From the NCBI GenBank assembly GCA_945870465.1, contig CAMBSS010000114.1, forward strand, positions 1-14,400: DNA of 14,400 nt. Reading direction: 5' to 3'. Source of the stretch: Bordetella parapertussis. Lineage in GTDB: Bacteria > Pseudomonadota > Gammaproteobacteria > Burkholderiales > SG8-41. This document shows positions 7,027-14,048 of this stretch, one piece after another. Positions within the stretch are counted from its first letter, which is position 1; every line of letters begins with the position of its first letter. The notes under the pieces were generated by a model. The model did not search any database and was not told where the DNA came from. It saw only the letters and a list, made by a program, of their open reading frames with translations. The translations under genes were made by a program, and so were the position numbers.

Positions 7027-7992
7027 TTAGTCCGGTTTTGCGCCGGACTGTTTGACTGCTTTGCCCCAGCGCACGACTTCGTCGCGCAGAAACTTCTCGA
7101 ATTCGGCGGGTGTGGTGCCGGCGACATCCACGCCCTGCACGGACAGGCGCTCGCGCACGTCCGGCATATTAAGTACGCGCACGATGTCGGCGTGCAGCTT
7201 CTTTACGATAGCCGGCGGCGTGCGGGCAGCGACTGCCACGCCCCACCACGAGGTCATGTCGTATGCGGGATAACCCGCTTCGGCGATCGTCGGCAGATCG
7301 GGCGCCCCGCGCGAACGCGCCTTGCTGGTGACCGCGATCGCGCGCAGGCGGCCCGCCTTGATCTGTCCGTCGAGCGCAAGCTGGCTGCCGAACGTATAGC
7401 CCAATTGCCCGGAAATCACGTCGTTCAAAGCAGGCGCCAGTCCTTTGTACGGCACGTGGACGACATCGATGCCGGCTTGCGATTTAAACACCTCGCCCAT
7501 CAGATGCGCCGAGCCTCCATTGCCGGTAGATGCATACGAGAGCTGGCCGGGCCGCGACTTGGCGTACGCAACCAACTCCTTCACCGTCTTGACCGGCAGT
7601 TGCGGCGCCGCGGCCAGTATCATGGGCGCCGAGCCGATTTCGGTAACTGGCGCAAAATCGCGCAGCGTGTCGAAAGGCAGTTTGGAATAAAGCGTGGCAT
7701 TGACGGCAAATGCCACTGCCGTAAGCAACAGCGTGTGACCGTCCGGCGCACTTTTGGCAACGATGTCGGTGCCTATGGTCGTGCCGCCGCCCGCGCGGTT
7801 ATCGACGACAACCTGCTGCCCCCACAATTCGGCGAGTTTCTGGCTGACGAGACGGCCGATGAAATCGTTGATCGCACCCGGCGTGTACGGCACAACGAAG
7901 CGCACAGGCCTGGACGGATAGCCGGACGCGGGGTCTGACGCGGCCGCGACGAGCGGCACGAGCAGGGCCGCCAAAAGAATAAATGGTTTCAT
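7027..7992 (-). CDS. Bug-family (TctC-like) periplasmic solute-binding protein 5
   Basis: A 321-residue Bug protein. The signal peptide is MKPFILLAALLVPLVAAASD, cleaving near 18-19. The ligand loop is VRFVVPYTPGAINDFIGR (30-47), with TPGAIND where Bug 1 and 3 have PPGGGND or PPGGGTD; the Asp is kept. WGQQVVVDNRAGGGTTIG, APDGHTLLL, VVHVPYKGLAPALNDVISG, APDLPTIAEAGYPAYD and a C-terminal RWGKAVKQSGAKPD follow. No convincing SD precedes the ATG; the upstream sequence is the repeat-bearing spacer shared with the divergent hydrolase gene. It is the first gene of the minus-strand series and probably carries a promoter in that spacer. Role: periplasmic capture of an unidentified small carboxylate for a TctAB-type permease encoded elsewhere. 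Confidence 0.94.
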   Translation of the reverse strand: MKPFILLAALLVPLVAAASDPASGYPSRPVRFVVPYTPGAINDFIGRLVSQKLAELWGQQVVVDNRAGGGTTIGTDIVAKSAPDGHTLLLTAVAFAVNATLYSKLPFDTLRDFAPVTEIGSAPMILAAAPQLPVKTVKELVAYAKSRPGQLSYASTGNGGSAHLMGEVFKSQAGIDVVHVPYKGLAPALNDVISGQLGYTFGSQLALDGQIKAGRLRAIAVTSKARSRGAPDLPTIAEAGYPAYDMTSWWGVAVAARTPPAIVKKLHADIVRVLNMPDVRERLSVQGVDVAGTTPAEFEKFLRDEVVRWGKAVKQSGAKPD

Positions 7993-8010
7993 GTATGCTA
8001 AGGGCCCACG

Positions 8011-8080
8011 ATGAGTGATGGGTTATGAGTGATGGGTTATGTGTAGACTCAATTCAGCCCATTGCCCATCACCCATTACC
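8011..8080. repeat. 14-bp tandem duplication with inverted counterpart in a divergent promoter region
   Basis: ATGAGTGATGGGTT occurs twice in exact tandem (8011-8024 and 8025-8038). A partly complementary block, CCCATTGCCCATCACCCAT, lies at 8058-8076. The two sides could pair as an imperfect hairpin. The block fills most of the 103-bp spacer between the divergent starts at 7992 and 8096, neither of which has a clear SD, so it overlaps where promoters or leaders must lie. Confidence 0.7.
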
Positions 8081-8095
8081 GTATTTTTAAATCCA

Positions 8096-8959
8096 ATGAT
8101 ACACGCACAACCCGGACTGTTTCTACGCTACGAACCCGCCACTGCCGCGCCGGTGCCGCTGATTGTAGACGTCTCGCGCAGCGGGCGCGAATATCCGAAG
8201 GAATACCGCACGCCGCTACCGTTCACCACGGTGCACGACAACGTGTCGATGTACGTCGAGGACTTGTATTCGGGCGCGCCGCAAACTGGAGCGACCCTGC
8301 TTTACTGCATGTTTCCGAACACCTGGGTCGACGTCAACCGCGACGAGCTCGACATGGACCCGGCAGTCGTCGACGGCGCCTGGCCGGTCACGTTGAAACC
8401 CACGCCGCGCACGCTCGAAGGTTTGGGACTGATCAAAAGCAAGTCGCGCTATGGCGAACCGTTTCAGGAACGCAAGCTTGCCGTCGCGGAAATCGAGGTA
8501 CGCCTGGCGAAATACTACCGGCCATATCACGCCGAACTGAAGCGCATCATCGACGATCTTTACGCGCGCTTTGGCGTGGTGCGCCAGATTTCATGCCATT
8601 GCATGTCGGCAGTCGGCGCGCCTACGCATCCCGACGCCGGCAAGGCGCGGCCGGATTTCTGCATCGGCGATCTGCACGGCAAGACAACGTCGCCGGAATT
8701 CCGAGCGCTGATCGTGGATACGCTCAAAGGCATGGGCTACAGCGTCACCGTCAACAACCCTTATGTCGGCAACGTGCTGATCAGCCGCAACAGCGATCCC
8801 GCGCGCGGCATCGACAGCCTGCAGATCGAGGTCAACAAGAAACTTTTCATGGACACGAAAACATTTCGCCCGACCGCCGGCCTGCCGAAACTGCAGGCCG
8901 ATATCGGCAAACTGCTTGGTGTCGTCGCAGAAGATACTCGTCAACGGATCAAGCGCTGA
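8096..8959 (+). CDS. N-formylglutamate amidohydrolase-like protein
   Basis: A 287-residue protein of the N-formylglutamate amidohydrolase family (PF05013), zinc-dependent enzymes that remove a formyl (or related N-acyl) group; the type enzyme, HutG, releases formate and glutamate in histidine breakdown. Family landmarks: LIVDVSRSGREYP (22-34) at the place of the usual PHSGR-type motif, WVDVNRD (77-83), ISCHCMSAVGA (166-175), DFCIGDLHGKTTS (187-199), GYSVTVNNPYVGN (214-226) and LQIEVNKKLFMD (242-253). I start at ATG 8096 because the open frame before it (from 8039) is translated repeat DNA. No clear SD is visible. It is divergent from Bug 5. No other hut gene is present, so it may act on a different N-formyl or N-acyl substrate taken up through a Bug protein (inference). 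Confidence 0.9.
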   Translation: MIHAQPGLFLRYEPATAAPVPLIVDVSRSGREYPKEYRTPLPFTTVHDNVSMYVEDLYSGAPQTGATLLYCMFPNTWVDVNRDELDMDPAVVDGAWPVTLKPTPRTLEGLGLIKSKSRYGEPFQERKLAVAEIEVRLAKYYRPYHAELKRIIDDLYARFGVVRQISCHCMSAVGAPTHPDAGKARPDFCIGDLHGKTTSPEFRALIVDTLKGMGYSVTVNNPYVGNVLISRNSDPARGIDSLQIEVNKKLFMDTKTFRPTAGLPKLQADIGKLLGVVAEDTRQRIKR

Positions 8960-8993
8960 CGTTGCCAAATCGAGCGTGATCAACGAACAACCG

Positions 8994-9011
8994 GGGCAGA
9001 TTACGCTGCCC
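8994..9011. terminator. Small hairpin between convergent genes, possible terminator
   Basis: GGGCAG and CTGCCC form a perfect 6-bp stem with a 6-nt loop, midway between the plus-strand hydrolase stop (8959) and the minus-strand methyltransferase stop (9024). There is no T run on either side, so it is a weak candidate for a shared bidirectional terminator. Confidence 0.3.
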
Positions 9012-9023
9012 TGAAATGCTCCC

Positions 9024-9818
9024 CTACAATCCTATTTTTGGCGCCAGCCAGGCGGGGATGCGGTCGTAGAACAGATGCACACCGTCGCTGGTGACGCCGT
9101 CTTCCAGATGCATCACGCCGAGGCCGGCTTCATCGGCAAGCCACTGCAACGATCGCCTGGTATGCAGGCTGATATGCCCATTGCGCGGAGCGCAATACCA
9201 CCAGCCGGTCCTGATTTTCTCTATGTCGGGCGGTTGGCACAGGGTCGTCATCAACAGCACCCGGTTGTCATCGCAAAATGACAGCATGTCTTCGAAGCTG
9301 GCGCGCGGGTTGGTCGAGTGCTCGAAGGCCTCGTACGAAATCACCATGTCGAAACGTGCCGGCGGCCGCTCGGCCAGGTCGAAATACGGGTCCCAGGAGA
9401 CGGCCCGCATGCGCGCGCTGGTGGTATTGATGAATGCGGCGAGGTGTCCGCGACCGCCGCCGTAGTCGCACAGGGTGATCGGCTCGGCACCGAAACTATC
9501 GACCAGCATCTTGCCCTGATAAGCCGCACGATCGCCTTCGAAACCCGGATCGAACTTGATGTAGTCCTCGTTGTAGACCCGGGTCTTAAAGTCGTCGTCG
9601 CTGAATGCATCCATGAAGGGCGTGAACACGAAACCGCAGTTGCCGCAACGGTAGTACGGCACCGATATTCCAGACGGCTCGACGATGAGATCAGGGGAGC
9701 GCAGGCGTTCGCAGTGAGTGGAAAAGTCGCAGGCTTCCCAGAATGGGGCCAGGTGATCGCAAATTTTGCAGGGCTGCGCGGCGGGGTGTGAAGTCGTCGC
9801 GGTGGAGTTCTTGATCAT
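9024..9818 (-). CDS. Class I SAM-dependent methyltransferase with N-terminal zinc-ribbon-like module
   Basis: A 264-residue cytoplasmic protein. The N-terminus has two cysteine pairs, C17-KI-C20 and C58-GN-C61 (YYRCGNCGFVF), spaced like a zinc ribbon. The methyltransferase core starts at LCDYGGGRGHLAAF (116-129, SAM motif I), with an acidic residue ending strand 2 (SWDPY, D143), FDMVISYEAFEHSTNP (156-171) as motif II plus the following helix, and a late GWWYCAPRNGHISLHT segment (205-220) common in this clan (Methyltransf_23/13 type; some relatives modify sugar nucleotides or small acids). The ATG at 9818 has only a weak GGAA upstream. The VOC gene lies 154 bases upstream on the same strand; co-transcription is possible. 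The acceptor substrate is unknown, and the match to a named subfamily is from memory. Confidence 0.85.
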   Translation of the reverse strand: MIKNSTATTSHPAAQPCKICDHLAPFWEACDFSTHCERLRSPDLIVEPSGISVPYYRCGNCGFVFTPFMDAFSDDDFKTRVYNEDYIKFDPGFEGDRAAYQGKMLVDSFGAEPITLCDYGGGRGHLAAFINTTSARMRAVSWDPYFDLAERPPARFDMVISYEAFEHSTNPRASFEDMLSFCDDNRVLLMTTLCQPPDIEKIRTGWWYCAPRNGHISLHTRRSLQWLADEAGLGVMHLEDGVTSDGVHLFYDRIPAWLAPKIGL

Positions 9819-9972
9819 CTGCGTTTCCGCGTCGTCACTTACGATTCGGTTTCCGATCGCGAACGTGCCCGTGCTGGCAAGCGGTCTGCCTCAATCGCAC
9901 GTGTTTCTTCCAACAGCACAACAGTACTGCGAATCGCAAAAACAACACGCTTCGCCGATTTTTTTTCGCCAT

Positions 9973-10395
9973 TTATTTCGCGCCAGCCGCGACGACGTCC
10001 TTGGCTGCGCCGCCCCAGCCGTTCTCCGTGATGTCGACAACTACGCCGTTAGGGTCGTGATATTTGACTTCATAGAAGCCACCGCCCGTCACCGGCTCAC
10101 CCATCCAGTACTGCCCGCCCTCCGCTTCCATCGACTTACGGGTTGCCGCAACATCGTCGACCCAGAAGCCGATGTGATGGATGCCGACGAAGTCAACGCC
10201 GCGTTTTTCGCCCGCCGCCTCCACCGTCTTGTAATCGAGCAAGGCGAGATTGATGACGCCGTCGGAGAGATAAACGCCGCGCGCGTTTTCCCAGTCGGTT
10301 TCACCGACTTTGTGCATGCCGAACACGCGCATGTAGAATTCCGCCGCCTTGTGCGGATCCGGCACCTGCATCGCGATATGTCTCAACTTGGCCAT
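9973..10395 (-). CDS. VOC-superfamily (glyoxalase/bleomycin-resistance fold) protein
   Basis: A single-domain protein of 140 residues with two beta-alpha-beta-beta-beta modules. Module 1 opens LRHIAMQVPDPHKAAEFY (4-21) and module 2 opens GIHHIGFWVDDVAAT (71-85). Probable metal ligands are H6 and H74, then E109 (YEVKYHDPNG) and D121 or E124 in VVVDITENGW; the position is often Glu in the family, so D121 is a mild departure. The length fits one-domain VOC proteins such as glyoxalase I, methylmalonyl-CoA epimerase or extradiol dioxygenase halves. GGAG lies 6-7 nt before the ATG. Nothing nearby fixes its substrate. It is followed by the methyltransferase gene. Confidence 0.9.
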   Translation of the reverse strand: MAKLRHIAMQVPDPHKAAEFYMRVFGMHKVGETDWENARGVYLSDGVINLALLDYKTVEAAGEKRGVDFVGIHHIGFWVDDVAATRKSMEAEGGQYWMGEPVTGGGFYEVKYHDPNGVVVDITENGWGGAAKDVVAAGAK

Positions 10396-10485
10396 AATTT
10401 TCTCCGGTAAGCCGCTGCCGGCCTACATATACAAGAAGGGGGCGCCAAACGCAACGCGGCGAAGCTGACGGTGGCGTCTCAGATT

Positions 10486-10550
10486 GAACGTCTGCTAACG
10501 ACAAAGCGGAAATTGGCAAATGTAATTTTGGCGCTCGGGAGCAGACGTTC
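10486..10550. repeat. Perfect 11-bp inverted repeat in an otherwise empty spacer
   Basis: GAACGTCTGCT (10486-10496) and its exact complement AGCAGACGTTC (10540-10550) flank 43 bp. The rest of the gap from 10396 to 10657 shows no gene, RNA or promoter that I can support. It could be the pair of ends of a small mobile remnant or an operator pair. Confidence 0.55.
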
Positions 10551-10657
10551 CATTTCGTAGCGGCTACCATGCCTAGACCTACTGAAATGTGCCCATTGGG
10601 GTCTTTCTAAGCGTCATGCAAATTCATGCTTTTATTCCGATAACAGCTACTTAGCGT

Positions 10658-10936
10658 GTGACCAAGGCGGGGAAGTTCAGCGATGCGGAAATGGAATTCC
10701 GGGTTATCGCTCGAGAGCAGATCACGGTCCCGGCCGGCACCTTCGACGCATTCAGGATTGAAGGTGATGGATGGTCAACGGGAAATTTCCCTGGCAAATC
10801 GAATATCAAACCGAAATACTGGATTGCGCCGGGAGTTAGGCGACCTGTGGCAACTGAAATATATCGACGGAACAGCGTTTCTGGCAAGGTTTTTTCCAAC
10901 GAGCGGACGGAGCTAGTGGCTTACTCGCAGCGGTGA
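10658..10936 (+). pseudogene. C-terminal fragment of a conserved protein of unknown function
   Basis: 92 codons open at a GTG six bases after the T of an in-frame TAG (10652-10654). The reading looks like genuine protein: VIAREQITVPAGTFDAFRIE, GDGW, then PKYWIAPGVRRPVATEIYRR and SNERTELVAYSQR. This pattern (VPAGTF..FRIEG, W.aP.vRrPv..E, NERtELv) is familiar as the C-terminal part of longer secreted proteins related to the DUF3108 type, from memory. No start, signal peptide or SD precedes it, so the N-terminal part seems to be lost. An inverted repeat lies 108 bases upstream. From 10937 to 11107 I see no gene. Confidence 0.55.
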
Positions 10937-11107
10937 AGTCGAGCGGGGAGCACCCGCGGAAAAATACAGTTAAGGGGAATCGATGGACTGTCAACACCAT
11001 TGAGTTGCTCAAGTAAATTGAAGATGCCGAGAATTCAATCCGGTTCGAGAAATAGTTTATCGCGGTTCAAAAAGCAATAGGGAGCGGCGATCGAGCATCG
11101 GCACGCC

Positions 11108-12412
11108 TTAATCAAGCGACCCACCTAGGCTTTTCAATACTCCTTCCCACATTGCCCCACGCATCTGGTAAGGCCAGTTGTCTTGGCGACCGCTGGCGCC
11201 ATCATAAACTGCCGTTTGCACCATCACGATCTTGCTCGAAGGTTGAACATAAATCGTCTGCCCGTGGATACCCTGCAAGGCAAAAGTTCGCGTCCTCAAG
11301 GGCAACAGCCAGAATTGGTAACCATAGCCCAAAAATGGCGTTGCGATCCGGGGCCTAAACGCAGCAGGTTGACGCCCGACTTCGGTCGCGTCGAGCAAGA
11401 ATTCTCTCGGAATTATAGAAGTCTTACCGCGCTTGCCATCGTTGGCCAGCAATACCCCAAAGCGCCCATAATCGCGTAAAGATGCATTGAATCCTCCGGC
11501 GACTCCCTCGGCTCCATCGGTCGAGCTATAAAGCCAAAAGGCCGGATCCTGCGCCCCCATCGGCTTCCATAGCCAATCCCGAGTCAATTCTGTAACACTC
11601 CGACCAGTCGCCATACGCAGCACCCGACCCAAAATCTCAGTCTCGATGCTGGCATAATTGAAACGCGATCCCTGCTCCACTTCCCGATCGACTCGAGCAT
11701 TCAGGAACTCCGACACTCGGTTTGGCTGCCGAGCATTGCGAGAATGATAAAGCACCTGTCCCCACACCCAGTTGTCATCGTCCGGCGTCCAGGTATATAA
11801 CTCCCTAAACCTCACACCTGACGCCATACGTAGCAGATTTCTAAGCGTCGTTTTGCCATAGGCCGAGGCCGCAATTTCCGGCCAATAATCATTAACATGG
11901 TCGTCCAAAGATCGAATCAGGCCCTTCTCAAGGGCAATACCTATTAATACGGACGTGAAGCTCTTCGCCATGGAAAATGACCGCATCGGCATGCCCGGCT
12001 GGCGATCGTATTGGTACCGCTCCGCCACTACCCGACCGTCCTGAAGAATCAATAACCCGGTGATCTGAGAGCTCTGCATATAGTCATCGATTGATTGGCT
12101 GGATAGCCCCCAACGCCACTGGATCTTTGGTGGCATTGGATGATCCGGCAAAGGCATCGGATCATCTGAAGGGCTGACCTCACGGCGAGTGTCTGCCGGA
12201 TAAGCGCTAGACCACGATCCGACGCGGCATTCCGTGCGCTGCAATGCTTGCACGCAACTGGGATAATCAGATCCCTGCCCTAAGCCAATAGCCTGCGGAC
12301 CATCTCTGCGCATATGGCGAATCGCTTCATCTGCGATCGAGGCATCGCAACCTACGACTAAGCCAGCACAAACCGTGGCATAAAAAAAAATCTTAGAAAT
12401 ATTCTTTTTCAT
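11108..12412 (-). CDS. Serine hydrolase, beta-lactamase (class C)/penicillin-binding fold, probable lipoprotein
   Basis: 434 residues from ATG 12412, which has GAGG 6 nt upstream; a longer reading to 12436 is less likely. The N-terminus KKNISKIFFYATVCAGLVVGC is a signal peptide ending in a lipobox VVG-C22, so an outer-membrane or periplasmic lipoprotein is likely. The catalytic SxxK is S147-M-A-K150 in RSFSMAKSFTSV, the second motif is Y253-A-S (SRFNYASIETEI), and the third-motif position carries H383-G-Q. A DDHVNDYWPEI segment and LRDYGRFGVLL match esterase/beta-lactamase-like hydrolases (PF00144: EstB, 6-aminohexanoate-dimer hydrolase, ClbP-like peptidases). Residues 31-105 are a family-atypical, proline-rich leader before the domain. 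The codon use is less GC-rich than in the Bug region. The substrate is unknown; there is no evidence for resistance. Confidence 0.9.
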   Translation of the reverse strand: MKKNISKIFFYATVCAGLVVGCDASIADEAIRHMRRDGPQAIGLGQGSDYPSCVQALQRTECRVGSWSSAYPADTRREVSPSDDPMPLPDHPMPPKIQWRWGLSSQSIDDYMQSSQITGLLILQDGRVVAERYQYDRQPGMPMRSFSMAKSFTSVLIGIALEKGLIRSLDDHVNDYWPEIAASAYGKTTLRNLLRMASGVRFRELYTWTPDDDNWVWGQVLYHSRNARQPNRVSEFLNARVDREVEQGSRFNYASIETEILGRVLRMATGRSVTELTRDWLWKPMGAQDPAFWLYSSTDGAEGVAGGFNASLRDYGRFGVLLANDGKRGKTSIIPREFLLDATEVGRQPAAFRPRIATPFLGYGYQFWLLPLRTRTFALQGIHGQTIYVQPSSKIVMVQTAVYDGASGRQDNWPYQMRGAMWEGVLKSLGGSLD

Positions 12413-12490
12413 TCCGTCCCTCTTGAATAAAGGCAACCGGATTTTTAGATAAAATTCGCATTAAATCGGAAGGCGCAAAACTATTTTATA

Positions 12491-12643
12491 AAAACAGACA
12501 GATGGCGGGAAACCACCAAGTTGCCAGTGCGCGAGATGGGCAACCTGCAGGGCCAATACAAATTAGTCGAGCAGACCTACGGTCAGGACGCATGGCGCGC
12601 CAAGGCGTCAAGAATCTCGCGGTCAAACACAAAGACGCAATAA
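12491..12643 (+). pseudogene. Unidentified coding remnant, plus strand
   Basis: The frame is open without any start codon and reads KTDRWRETTKLPVREMGNLQ followed by GQYKLVEQTYGQDAWRAKA, which has the composition of real protein rather than a shadow. I do not recognise the family. Protein-like character stops near 12600, where the opposite-strand photolyase fragment begins, so the two appear to meet at a recombination junction. Confidence 0.3.
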
Positions 12644-12738
12644 ACACGGCGGGCGGCGGCCAGCGCACGCGCCAACGCGGCTTGATCATGCGCGCGCAGG
12701 TCGCGGCGGAACCAGACAAGTGCGGTTTGGTAATTCAT
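12583..12738 (-). pseudogene. DNA photolyase/cryptochrome N-terminal fragment
   Basis: 51 codons from ATG 12738 read TALVWFRRDLRAHDQAALAR and then RRVYCVFVFDREILDAL, the typical start of the N-terminal domain of class I CPD photolyases (LVWFRRDLR...VFVFDREIL). A TGA follows ARHAS, and neither frame continues with the expected DRRVEFI-type segment beyond a short DRR. The antenna, FAD-binding and catalytic regions, about 420 residues, are absent. It is therefore a truncated remnant, cut close to the plus-strand remnant at about 12600 and lying next to transposase debris. Confidence 0.8.
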
Positions 12739-12800
12739 GGTGGCAGGCGCGAGATTCGCGGAGATCGCTATGGAAGTCGGCATTGTGCGGTCTCAGTACG

Positions 12801-12934
12801 GGTGCCGGTCACACCAAGTCGGTTGATTGTGAACAACTCCTCCAATCCTTCAAGCAGGCTGGCAGCGGCATCCGGATGCTGCGCCTTCAGATGCTTGGCA
12901 TGCACTTTGAGTTTCTGGATGCCGGTACCCATGA
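12801..12934 (-). mobile_element. Mutator/IS256-family transposase C-terminal fragment
   Basis: GIQKLKVHAKHLKAQHPDAA then ASLLEGLEELFTINRLGVTG matches the late part of Mutator-type transposases (L...A..L...HP.AAASL.EGLEE.l.l.RLGv), just before the usual TNxIE segment. After GVTGT the reading turns into TETAQCRLP, which is unrelated. The frame is open from 13043, but the residues before about position 38 show no similarity. It is a decayed insertion-sequence remnant, with the rest of the gene lost. Confidence 0.7.
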
Positions 12935-13039
12935 ACCGCGTGTGCACTGCGTGATATGGTATCGGGCAATTGTAACGCACGAGCAGACTAAAAAATATCC
13001 GGTCAACTCTTGCCGTCAGGACTACTCTAAGACTGCTAA

Positions 13040-13939
13040 TCAATAGGGTTCAGAGCCACGAACAGTTGTTCGATGCATTAATCTTTGCAAAGGCAGCTCA
13101 TAATCAAATGTAGCTTTATGTTGCAAAGCACAGTTATCCCACATCAATAGATCGCCCTTTTTCCATTTATGTACATACTTAAATTCAGGCTTAACCATAT
13201 GCTCATAAAGAGAGTTCAATAAATCTTTACTTTCTTCCGCACTCATTCCTTCGACATGAGATGTATGCCCTTCATTAATAAATAGGCATTTTTTCTTGGT
13301 AACGGGGTGGGTTCGAACCAACGGCGGGTTCACATCGGGAGTGGCCATTAACATTTTCTCTGTTAATGGTGGTTCCATGACTTTTTTACCCCCGTTCTGA
13401 GCATCAATACTCTGCGCTTCTCGATTTATGGTCCGATAATATTTGTAGCTATGAACTGCTTTTAGCTCGGATAACTTTAGCTTAAGCTCATCAGGGAGGG
13501 TCGCATAAGCATGGGTAGCGCTTGAATACTGGGTGTCGCCTTTTGTAATGCCATTGGCATCAACTGGAATAACAATTGAATACAAAGCTGAAAGCATGCT
13601 GGGGATTTTTTTATAAGATAAATCACTATGCCAGAATCGACCGACATCCTGTGCACCAACAGGCTTTCCATCATCCCCAATCATATTAGAGATGATAAAT
13701 ATTTCTTCCATCCCCTTAAGTAGACTTTCTTTCCTAACATGCTTTTCTAGATCACCAAATCTACGGGTGAATGAGACTTGATCAGAGGGTTGCAAATTTT
13801 GATCTCTAAAAACTACAACTTCATTTTCAAAAAATGCTTTAAAAGTTTCTTGGAAAACTTCATTACTCATTGGCTTAGAAAGATCGACGCCCTTAATTTC
13901 AGCGCCAATATTTTGACCAAGCTTAACGACTTCAATCAT
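13040..13939 (-). CDS. TauD/TfdA-family Fe(II)/2-oxoglutarate-dependent dioxygenase
   Basis: 299 residues from ATG 13939 with GGGGTG 5-6 nt upstream. The iron-binding triad is H104-S-D106 (RFWHSDLSY) and H274 (DNCALQHKA). The 2-oxoglutarate-binding arginine region is PLQRLMHRTTVRG (R286/R290), with spacing close to TauD. N-terminal IGAEIKGVDLSKPM and VVVFRDQNL are family-typical. THAYATLPDELK and GDTQYSS fit the substrate lid region. Relatives oxidise taurine, alkylsulfates, 2,4-D or carnitine-type substrates; which one applies here cannot be read. The gene is conspicuously AT-rich, with A/T-ending codons, unlike the GC-rich genes to its left, and it lies between two transposase remnants, so recent transfer is likely. 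The sequence is intact. Confidence 0.93.
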   Translation of the reverse strand: MIEVVKLGQNIGAEIKGVDLSKPMSNEVFQETFKAFFENEVVVFRDQNLQPSDQVSFTRRFGDLEKHVRKESLLKGMEEIFIISNMIGDDGKPVGAQDVGRFWHSDLSYKKIPSMLSALYSIVIPVDANGITKGDTQYSSATHAYATLPDELKLKLSELKAVHSYKYYRTINREAQSIDAQNGGKKVMEPPLTEKMLMATPDVNPPLVRTHPVTKKKCLFINEGHTSHVEGMSAEESKDLLNSLYEHMVKPEFKYVHKWKKGDLLMWDNCALQHKATFDYELPLQRLMHRTTVRGSEPY

Positions 13940-13962
13940 ATTTCACCCCTGATATTTAAATA

Positions 13963-13978
13963 CCTAATCATAATTAGG
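13963..13978 (-). promoter_or_regulatory. CCTAAT-N4-ATTAGG palindrome with a -10-like TATGAT, upstream of the dioxygenase
   Basis: A perfect 6-bp inverted repeat lies 24-39 bp before the dioxygenase start. On the minus strand the centre contains TATGAT (13972-13967), a near match to a sigma-70 -10 box, but no good -35 is found at 17 bp. A repressor binding here would block the promoter. Short AT-rich palindromes are common by chance. Confidence 0.3.
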
Positions 13979-14048
13979 CTTTTACAACATTAAAAACTAC
14001 AACTCAAACGCATCTTAACTGATCTATATGAAATAAATTTGCACTGCT

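Noticed and set aside
8039..8095. N-terminal extension of the amidohydrolase starting at ATG 8039
   Set aside because: The extra 19 codons are translated from the hairpin repeat and show no family similarity; ATG 8096 fits the family start.
10301..10570. 89-codon minus-strand frame upstream of and overlapping the VOC gene
   Set aside because: It overlaps the VOC start in another frame, has no SD and resembles no family.
10937..11107. Short plus-strand frame near 10983 (ATGGACTGTCAACACC...)
   Set aside because: Only about ten codons before a stop, with no SD or recognisable product.
12935..13043. Upstream 36 codons of the transposase-fragment frame as part of the transposase
   Set aside because: No residues match Mutator transposases; probably chance open frame next to the remnant.
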